Origin: an uncultured Bacteroidota bacterium
GTDB lineage: Bacteria > Bacteroidota > Bacteroidia > Flavobacteriales > Flavobacteriaceae
Assembly: GCA_903819815.1 (NCBI GenBank)
Contig: CAIJFC010000024.1
Coordinates: forward strand, 1-5,763
Length of the DNA stretch: 5,763 bases
Direction of reading: 5' to 3'
The translations under genes and the position numbers were made by a program. How positions within the stretch are numbered: the stretch's first letter is position 1; every line of letters starts with the position of its first letter. The notes under the pieces are model-generated. The model ran no database searches. It was not told where the DNA came from and was given only the letters and a program-made list of their open reading frames with translations. Of the stretch, positions 1 through 5,763 are shown piece after piece.

Positions 1-3000
1 AGAATATTTTTGGTACAGAATCACAGCCATTTTCTATGAAAGGAAATTTTGTCAAAATTGGGTCTAATTATTCCAATCTTACTTCAATTTTACCAAATGT
101 TTTGGGTAAAAACCTACCAACTTCTTTAGAAAAATTAGGCCAATTTGATTTTAAAGGCAATGTTTTTTTGACGGCAGATGAAATAAAATCGACTTTTTTA
201 TTGAAAACGAGTTTGGGAAACATTCAATCCAAATTGGAAATTGCCAATCTAAACAATATTGACAAAGCCGCTTATAAAGGAACCATTATTTTAGATGATT
301 TTAAAATTGGGACTTTTCTTAAAAACCGTGATTTAGGAAATATTTCTTTAAATATTGACGTGGATGGGGTTGGTTTTAAAGAACAATATCTGAATACAAC
401 TTTTTCGGGTGATGTTAATAAAATCAATTATAAAGGATATAATTATTCTAAAATTGTAGTGGATGGGAATTTTAAAAAGCCAATTTTCAAGGGAAAATTA
501 ACCATTAATGACCCAAATTTATTCATGGATTTTGATGGTTTAATAAATATTGGAACCAAAGAAAATAACTATGATTTTCATACCAAAATTGATTATGCCA
601 ACTTGTCGAAATTGAATCTTGTAAAATCGGATTCTATTTCCATTTTTAAAGGCGATATCAAAATGAAAATTGCAGGAAACACGCTTGATAATATGAAAGG
701 TGAAATCGTGATTTCTCAAACCTCTTTTCAAAATCATGTTTCCACTTATTATTTTGATGATTTCAACATAAAATCAACCTTCGATGAAAATAATGTTCGA
801 ACAATTGCTATTAATTCGCCCGATATTATCGAAGGAAAAATTGTTGGAAAATACCAATTTGACCAATTAAAAAAGATGGTTGAAAATTCATTAGGAAGTT
901 TGTATGCCAATTATTCTCCAAATAAAGTTATTAAAGGACAATATCTAAAATTTGATTTTGCCGTTTATAATAAAATCATTGAGATATTTTTCCCTGGTAT
1001 TTCTCTAGCAAAAAACACTTTTATTAATGGGGTTATAGATTCAAATGACAATGATTTTAAACTCAATTTTGTTTCGCCGCAAATCAATGCTTTCGAGAAT
1101 TTGATTGATAAGATTAAGATTAAAATAGATAATAAAAATCCATTATTTAATGCCTATTTTGAAATAGACAGTATAAAAACAAAGAATTATAAAATTGCCG
1201 ATTTTAGCATGATAAACGTAACGGCAAACGACACACTTTTTTTACGAACCGAATTCAAAGGCGGAGAAAAAGCGAAAGATTTTTATAATTTAAATTTATA
1301 CCATACCATCGATAAACAGAATAATAATGTCGTTGGTTTGAAAAAATCAGAAGTCATGTTTAAGGATTATTTGTGGTTTTTGAATGGAAATGACGAACGC
1401 CAAAACAAAATTGTTTTTGATAAACAACTCAAAAACTTCTCTTTTGACAATATTGTTTTATCGCATGAAAATCAAAAAGTAGCATTAAACGGGGATTTAA
1501 AAGGCACAAATTATAAAGATTTAAATTTAAGTTTTACCAATATAAACATTCAAAAATTAACACCCGAAATCGAATTATTTGCATTTGGTGGAACTTTGAA
1601 TGGCGAATTAAATTTAAAGCAAGATGGACCAAATTATAAACCAACAGCTTCGTTGTCAATCGATAATTTATCGCTGAATGAAATCAATTTGGGTAAATTT
1701 CAATTGGATGTTGCTGGTGACGAATCGTTTGAAAAATTCAGTATCAATTCCAAAATTCAAAACAATGACGTTGAATCTTTTATCGCCACAGGAGAAATTA
1801 ATACCCAAAACAAAGAAACGTTATTGAATCTTGATATGCGATTTGACAAATTGAATTTAAATTCGTTGAATCGATTAGGTGGAGATATTATTACCAATAT
1901 CAAAGGGTTGGTTACAGGAAACATTAATTTTGATGGAAATTTGAATAATCTAGGGGTTAATGGCCGATTATTTCTGGATAATGCCGGAATTTCAATACCT
2001 TATTTAAATGTCAATTATGACTTTGAAGAAAAATCAATTGTTGATGTAACCGAAACTTCTTTCATTGTTCGAAGTGCCAATATATTTGACACCAAATACA
2101 AAACCAAAGGAATTTTAGAAGGAAAAGTGAAACACAAGAAATTTTCTGATTGGGTTTTGGATTTAAATATTTATTCCAATCGTTTTTTAGCACTTGACAC
2201 CAAAGATTCGGAAGATGCTGCTTATTTTGGTACCGCATTTATTGACGGAAACGCGTCAATATCTGGCCCAACAAGCGGATTAGTAATTAAAATGGATGCG
2301 AAATCGGAAAAAGGAACTTCCATAAAAATACCAATTAATGATGCTGAAGCAGTTGGGGCTTCTAGTTATTTGCATTTTTTAACATCCAAAGAGAAATATA
2401 ACATCGGTAAAGGAATTGCAGATAAAACGAATAATTACAGTGGCTTAGAATTAAAATTCAATTTTGATATCAAAGAAAATTCAGAGATTGAGGTAATATT
2501 AAATCGAAATTCTGGTCATGGAATGAAAGGAAAAGGACGTGGAAATTTATTATTAGAAATCAATACGCAAGGAAAATTCAATATGTATGGCGATTTTCAA
2601 GTATACGAAGGAACTTATAATTTCAAATACGGACAATTAATTGGAAAGAAATTCGATGTAAAAAAATTCGGATCTATTGTATGGGAAGGCGATCCGATGC
2701 GGGCTATTTTGAACTTGGAAGCGGTTTATAAAACCAGTGCTAATCCAGCCGTTTTAATTGAAAACCCATCTATTAATAAAAAGGTGCCCGTTGAAGTTGT
2801 TATCGGAATTAAAGGGAATTTAACCAATCCAGAACCTGATTTTTCGATTAACTTTCCAACGGTTAGTTCGGTGTTGAAATCGGAATTACAATACCGATTA
2901 GACGATAAAGATACGCGTTGGACACAGGCCATAAATCTACTTTATGCTGGTAGTTTTCTTAGTCAAGTTGGTGTCGATCAATCCAATTTAACAAGTAATT

Positions 3001-3539
3001 TATTTGAAAGCGCTAGCGGACTTGTAAACGATATTTTTCAAGATGCCGAAGGAAAATTAAATGTTGGTTTTGATTACGTTTCTGCAGATAAACGTCCCGG
3101 TTTAGAAACCGACGGAAGGGTGGGAGTTACCATTTCATCCCGAATAAACGAAAAAATTACTATCAATGGAAAAGTGGGAGTTCCAGTTGGTGGTATCAAT
3201 GATTCCGCAATTGTTGGGGATGTGGAAATATTGTATCGCGTGAATGAAGATGGTACTTTGAATTTAAAATTGTTTAACAAAGAAAACGATATTAATTATA
3301 TTATTGGTCAAGGAATTGGATACACACAAGGGTTAGGAGCTTCTTACGAAGTTGATTTTGATACGTTTAAAGAGTTGGTTAATAAGATATTCAAAAAACA
3401 TAAAATTGAATTAGCACCAAAATCAGATGTAATTCCGGATTCAAGTGTTAATGACGATTATCTGAATTTTAATAATTCTAAAAAGAAAAAAACCACACCG
3501 AAAGTAGAAACTGATGCGATTTTAAATGAGGAAGAGTAA
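1..3539 (+). CDS. tamB: TamB-family translocation/assembly module protein (DUF490), 5'-truncated by the window edge
   Basis: TamB proteins are inner-membrane-anchored and cross the periplasm as a long hydrophobic beta groove. They work with an Omp85-family outer-membrane partner (TamA, or lipoprotein TamL in Bacteroidota) in outer-membrane protein insertion and probably phospholipid transport. The frame is open from base 3, so the Met codon at 36 is not the start; the signal anchor and probably a few hundred residues are missing. Counting from that Met, 1167 residues are seen. They are nearly all alternating short beta strands, with repeat-like blocks near 130-155 and 350-390. The C-terminal TamB/DUF490 domain covers roughly 730-1110. 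Its diagnostic stretch includes GNLLLEI at 836, an 'F-x-V-YEGTYNF' strand and WEGDP at 883-887, followed by strands typical of the family. A charged, Lys-rich tail (about 1122-1167) ends the protein. There is no frameshift. The family call is strong; the substrate is unknown. Confidence 0.9.
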   Translation, partial: NIFGTESQPFSMKGNFVKIGSNYSNLTSILPNVLGKNLPTSLEKLGQFDFKGNVFLTADEIKSTFLLKTSLGNIQSKLEIANLNNIDKAAYKGTIILDDFKIGTFLKNRDLGNISLNIDVDGVGFKEQYLNTTFSGDVNKINYKGYNYSKIVVDGNFKKPIFKGKLTINDPNLFMDFDGLINIGTKENNYDFHTKIDYANLSKLNLVKSDSISIFKGDIKMKIAGNTLDNMKGEIVISQTSFQNHVSTYYFDDFNIKSTFDENNVRTIAINSPDIIEGKIVGKYQFDQLKKMVENSLGSLYANYSPNKVIKGQYLKFDFAVYNKIIEIFFPGISLAKNTFINGVIDSNDNDFKLNFVSPQINAFENLIDKIKIKIDNKNPLFNAYFEIDSIKTKNYKIADFSMINVTANDTLFLRTEFKGGEKAKDFYNLNLYHTIDKQNNNVVGLKKSEVMFKDYLWFLNGNDERQNKIVFDKQLKNFSFDNIVLSHENQKVALNGDLKGTNYKDLNLSFTNINIQKLTPEIELFAFGGTLNGELNLKQDGPNYKPTASLSIDNLSLNEINLGKFQLDVAGDESFEKFSINSKIQNNDVESFIATGEINTQNKETLLNLDMRFDKLNLNSLNRLGGDIITNIKGLVTGNINFDGNLNNLGVNGRLFLDNAGISIPYLNVNYDFEEKSIVDVTETSFIVRSANIFDTKYKTKGILEGKVKHKKFSDWVLDLNIYSNRFLALDTKDSEDAAYFGTAFIDGNASISGPTSGLVIKMDAKSEKGTSIKIPINDAEAVGASSYLHFLTSKEKYNIGKGIADKTNNYSGLELKFNFDIKENSEIEVILNRNSGHGMKGKGRGNLLLEINTQGKFNMYGDFQVYEGTYNFKYGQLIGKKFDVKKFGSIVWEGDPMRAILNLEAVYKTSANPAVLIENPSINKKVPVEVVIGIKGNLTNPEPDFSINFPTVSSVLKSELQYRLDDKDTRWTQAINLLYAGSFLSQVGVDQSNLTSNLFESASGLVNDIFQDAEGKLNVGFDYVSADKRPGLETDGRVGVTISSRINEKITINGKVGVPVGGINDSAIVGDVEILYRVNEDGTLNLKLFNKENDINYIIGQGIGYTQGLGASYEVDFDTFKELVNKIFKKHKIELAPKSDVIPDSSVNDDYLNFNNSKKKKTTPKVETDAILNEEE

Positions 3540-3684
3540 TTCTATTTTTAAATATAAAGTCACTTGAAAAATGACTAAAAACTTATTAACGAAAACGTTT
3601 GAATTTTGGTTTTATGTAAAATATTGAAAAATCCATTTTTTTAAGTCTTTTATTATGCTAAATTTACATTTTAATACATAAATT
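3540..3684 (+). other. AT-rich intergenic region between tamB and pfkA
   Basis: These 145 bases contain no plausible gene. They probably hold the promoter of the pfkA-gap pair, since no other sizeable gap lies upstream of it. Visible elements are a weak 5-bp inverted repeat (AGTCA at 3558-3562, TGACT at 3572-3576) with no T-tract after it, an 8-bp palindrome AAACGTTT at 3593-3600, a run of seven T at 3636-3642, and an A/T-rich leader just before the pfkA start. No convincing terminator for tamB is seen, so readthrough from tamB into pfkA is possible. Confidence 0.6.
3636..3666 (+). promoter_or_regulatory. Candidate Bacteroidota-type promoter for pfkA-gap
   Basis: TAAATTTA at 3659-3666 matches seven of eight positions of the flavobacterial -7 consensus TAnnTTTG. 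The T-run at 3636-3642 lies at about the right distance for the -33 element but lacks the TTG core. Transcription would then start about 12 bases before the pfkA ATG, giving a very short leader. In such AT-rich DNA a match this good arises easily by chance, so the call is tentative. Confidence 0.3.
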
Positions 3685-4671
3685 ATGTCTAAAACAATAA
3701 AAAAAATAGGGGTTCTAACTTCTGGAGGCGATTCTCCTGGAATGAATGCAGCCATTCGTTCTGTTGTTCGAACGTGCGCCTATCATAATGTTGAATGTAT
3801 CGGAATTTACCGAGGCTATCAAGGAATGATTGAAGGTGATTTCGAAGAATTGGGCCCAAGAAGTGTGAAAGACATCATCAATAAAGGAGGAACTGTATTA
3901 AAATCAGCTCGTTCAAAAGAATTCATGTTGCCCGAAGGCCGTAAAAAAGCGCATGCCCATCTTGTAAAAGCAGGTATTGATGCAATTGTGGTTATTGGTG
4001 GCGACGGAAGTTTTACAGGTGCTGAAATTTTTAATAATGAATTCAATTTTCCAGTAATGGGAATCCCTGGAACCATTGATAATGATATTTTCGGAACCAG
4101 TCACACGCTGGGTTACGACACCGCATTAAATACCGTTGTTGAAGCAATTGATAAAATTAGAGATACCGCAAGTTCGCACGATCGTTTGTTTTTTGTAGAA
4201 GTAATGGGAAGAGACGCAGGCCATATTGCCTTAAATGCTGGAATTGGAGCAGGAGCAGAAGAAATTCTTATTCCTGAAGAAAATCTAGGATTAGAGCGAC
4301 TTTTAGAATCCTTAGAAAAAAGTAAGGCGTCTGGAAAATCATCCAGTATTGTTGTAATTGCGGAAGGTGATAAAATTGGAAAAAACGTATTTGAATTGAA
4401 AGATTATGTTGATGCCAATTTACCCGAATATGATGTTCGTGTTTCCGTTTTAGGACATATGCAACGTGGCGGCTCGCCTTCTTGTTTCGATCGCGTATTA
4501 GCCAGTCGATTAGGAGTTAAAGCAGTGGAATCATTATTGGAAGGAAAATCAAATTATATGGTCGGTTTAAAAGATGATAAAGTTTGTTTAACTCCCATTG
4601 AACAAGCCATTAAAGGAAAAACACAAATAGATAAGGAACTTCTAAGAGTTTCAGATATCATGTCAACTTAA
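3685..4671 (+). CDS. pfkA: ATP-dependent 6-phosphofructokinase
   Basis: This cytosolic enzyme phosphorylates fructose 6-phosphate to fructose 1,6-bisphosphate, the committed step of glycolysis. At 328 residues it has the usual length of the short bacterial PfkA type. Visible motifs are the N-terminal nucleotide loop GGDSPGMNAAIR (14-25), SAR (74-76), GGDGS (105-109), PGTIDND (128-134) with presumed catalytic base Asp132, the sugar-binding MGRDAGHIAL (174-183), and a perfect phosphofructokinase signature from Arg252 through GHMQRGG (257-263) to Asp269-Arg270. Gly108 and Gly129 are the residues found in ATP-using enzymes; pyrophosphate-dependent forms have Asp and Lys there. Arg25 and Arg29 correspond to effector-site arginines of the E. 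coli enzyme, so ADP/PEP control is possible but unproven. An in-frame TAA at 3679-3681 fixes the ATG. No Shine-Dalgarno is seen; the leader is A/T-rich, as is normal in Bacteroidota. gap follows after 34 bases, so the two are probably co-transcribed. Confidence 0.97.
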   Translation: MSKTIKKIGVLTSGGDSPGMNAAIRSVVRTCAYHNVECIGIYRGYQGMIEGDFEELGPRSVKDIINKGGTVLKSARSKEFMLPEGRKKAHAHLVKAGIDAIVVIGGDGSFTGAEIFNNEFNFPVMGIPGTIDNDIFGTSHTLGYDTALNTVVEAIDKIRDTASSHDRLFFVEVMGRDAGHIALNAGIGAGAEEILIPEENLGLERLLESLEKSKASGKSSSIVVIAEGDKIGKNVFELKDYVDANLPEYDVRVSVLGHMQRGGSPSCFDRVLASRLGVKAVESLLEGKSNYMVGLKDDKVCLTPIEQAIKGKTQIDKELLRVSDIMST

Positions 4672-4691
4672 AAATTTAATATAAATAATAA

Positions 4692-4705
4692 ATTAGAAAT
4701 TAGAA
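4692..4705 (+). repeat. Tandem heptamer ATTAGAA x2 abutting the gap start codon
   Basis: Two exact copies of ATTAGAA (4692-4698 and 4699-4705) run directly up to the gap ATG. They make up part of the 34-base pfkA-gap spacer. The purine-rich AGAA just upstream of the ATG could help ribosome loading in a genus that does not rely on Shine-Dalgarno pairing. It may equally be a chance slippage product. Confidence 0.5.
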
Positions 4706-5707
4706 ATGTCAAAAGTAAAATTAGGAATTAACGGTTTTGGAAGAATTGGAAGAATTGTATTTAGAGAATCTTTCAATAGAGATAATGTTGAAGTAGTTGC
4801 AATTAATGATTTATTGGAAGTGGATCATTTGGCCTATTTGTTAAAATATGATTCGGTACACGGTCGATTTGCTGGAAAAGTGGAAGTAAAAGACGGAAAA
4901 CTTTTCGTAAACAATAAACACATTCGAATTACTGCTGAACGAGATCCTGCCAATTTGAAATGGAATGAAGTAGGTGTTGACGTTGTTGCAGAATGTACTG
5001 GATTTTTCACAACAATTGAAACAGCAAAAGCACACATTACGGGTGGTGCCAAAAAAGTAATTATTTCTGCACCTTCAGCAGACGCACCAATGTTTGTAAT
5101 GGGCGTGAATCATCTTGAAGCAAAAGCTTCTGACACAGTGGTTTCTAATGCGTCTTGTACGACCAATTGTTTGGCTCCTTTGGCCAAAGTAATTCACGAT
5201 AATTTCGAAATTGTAGAAGGTTTAATGACAACAGTTCACGCAACAACTTCGACACAAATGACCAATGACGGACCTTCCAGAAAAGATTTTAGAGGTGGAC
5301 GATCGGCTTTGGTAAATATGATTCCGTCTGGTACAGGAGCTGCAAAAGCTGTTGGAAAAGTAATTCCTTCTTTGAACGGTAAATTAACAGGAATGTCAAT
5401 GCGTGTTCCTACAGTTGATGTTTCTGCCGTAGATTTAACCGTTAAATTAGCCAAAGAAACGAGCTACGAAGAAATTATGGCTGTTTTGAAAAAAGCATCA
5501 GAAACAACCATGAAAGGTATCTTAGGTTATACCGAAGACGACGTGGTTTCTCAAGATTTCGTTTCTGACCCAAGAACTTCCATTGTGGATGCTAAAGCAG
5601 GAATTGGTTTGAATTCCACTTTTTTCAAAATCATTTCTTGGTATGATAATGAATATGGATATTCTAGTAAATTAATCGATTTATCGGTACATATTTCTAG
5701 TCTATAA
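4706..5707 (+). CDS. gap: Type I glyceraldehyde-3-phosphate dehydrogenase (NAD-dependent)
   Basis: This cytosolic homotetrameric glycolytic enzyme oxidises glyceraldehyde 3-phosphate to 1,3-bisphosphoglycerate with NAD and phosphate. Its 333 residues are full length. The N-terminal Rossmann fold shows GINGFGRIGR (7-16), and Asp35 after the second strand points to NAD rather than NADP. The active-site signature SNASCTTN (147-154) holds nucleophile Cys151, and His178 in TTVHATT is the catalytic partner. Arg233 in the MRVPT segment corresponds to the phosphate-binding arginine. The S-loop carries DGPSRKDFRGGR, which resembles the E. coli GapA and eukaryotic branch. The C-terminus has the usual WYDNEYGYS motif. 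An in-frame TAG at 4694-4696 fixes the ATG, and no Shine-Dalgarno is present. It lies 34 bases after pfkA and is followed by a strong terminator, so it is probably the last gene of a pfkA-gap transcript. The enzyme could run in either direction in vivo. Confidence 0.98.
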   Translation: MSKVKLGINGFGRIGRIVFRESFNRDNVEVVAINDLLEVDHLAYLLKYDSVHGRFAGKVEVKDGKLFVNNKHIRITAERDPANLKWNEVGVDVVAECTGFFTTIETAKAHITGGAKKVIISAPSADAPMFVMGVNHLEAKASDTVVSNASCTTNCLAPLAKVIHDNFEIVEGLMTTVHATTSTQMTNDGPSRKDFRGGRSALVNMIPSGTGAAKAVGKVIPSLNGKLTGMSMRVPTVDVSAVDLTVKLAKETSYEEIMAVLKKASETTMKGILGYTEDDVVSQDFVSDPRTSIVDAKAGIGLNSTFFKIISWYDNEYGYSSKLIDLSVHISSL

Positions 5708-5723
5708 TTAATTAATTCCATTC

Positions 5724-5754
5724 AAATCCCGTTTATTTTATAGACGGGATTTTT
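5724..5754 (+). terminator. Intrinsic (Rho-independent) terminator after gap
   Basis: The left arm AAATCCCGTTTA (5724-5735) pairs with the right arm TAGACGGGATTT (5741-5752). The stem is 12 bp with one G-U wobble (5733 with 5743), and the loop is TTTTA (5736-5740). The stem centre CCCG/CGGG is the only GC-rich patch nearby. A T-run, 5750-5754, overlaps the end of the right arm, and AT-rich sequence follows. It lies 16 bases beyond the gap stop codon and should end the pfkA-gap transcript. The left side has only three A, so termination of transcripts from the other strand would be weaker. Confidence 0.9.
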
Positions 5755-5763
5755 ATATTTATA

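Noticed and set aside
36..38. Met codon as the start of the tamB-like gene
   Set aside because: The frame stays open from base 3 to this codon with sensible residues (NIFGTESQPFS), and no signal anchor follows it. It is an internal Met of a gene that begins outside the window.
540..737. Short minus-strand reading frames inside the genes, such as this one and those at 2726-2932, 3074-3280, 3819-4104, 4834-5052 and 5236-5454
   Set aside because: All lie fully within strong + strand genes, have no recognisable domain, and look like antisense shadows of conserved coding sequence.
3558..3576. Inverted repeat AGTCA/TGACT as a terminator for tamB
   Set aside because: The stem is only five pairs with a nine-base loop, is not GC-rich, and is followed by A-rich sequence, not a T-run.
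3617..3622. TAAAAT as a sigma-70-like -10 element paired with the TTTG at 3598-3601
   Set aside because: It does not fit the Bacteroidota -7 consensus, and such hexamers are common by chance in this AT-rich gap.
1..5763. A novel defence, mobile or biosynthetic system
   Set aside because: All three genes belong to well-known housekeeping families. No transposase, integrase, repeat array, tRNA-like structure or compositional break is visible.

Overview
The window looks like ordinary chromosomal sequence from a member of the Bacteroidota, most likely a Flavobacterium-like member of the Flavobacteriia. The reasons are the strongly AT-rich composition, start codons preceded by A-rich sequence with no Shine-Dalgarno motif, and the style of the large beta-rich TamB-family protein. 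This assignment is an inference, because no search could be run.

Three genes lie on the + strand, and they explain almost all of the sequence. From the left edge to 3539 is the 3' part of a tamB-family gene, open at the window edge and so missing its N-terminus. It encodes a periplasm-spanning envelope-biogenesis protein. A 145-base AT-rich gap (3540-3684) follows, with no convincing terminator and a weak promoter candidate. Next comes pfkA (3685-4671, ATP-dependent 6-phosphofructokinase), and 34 bases later gap (4706-5707, NAD-dependent glyceraldehyde-3-phosphate dehydrogenase). A strong intrinsic terminator at 5724-5754 closes the unit.

pfkA and gap form a compact two-gene glycolytic unit. 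PfkA makes fructose 1,6-bisphosphate, and GAPDH oxidises the triose phosphate produced after aldolase. Both enzymes keep their key catalytic residues. The starts of both genes are fixed by in-frame stop codons just upstream. TamB is functionally unrelated (outer-membrane assembly or lipid transport) and is probably only a neighbour.

I found no mobile element, CRISPR array, tRNA, rRNA, or sign of a new system. The observations in Part 2 are small: regulatory-region details, a tandem heptamer abutting the gap start, the TamB tail, and gene order. None has high interest.
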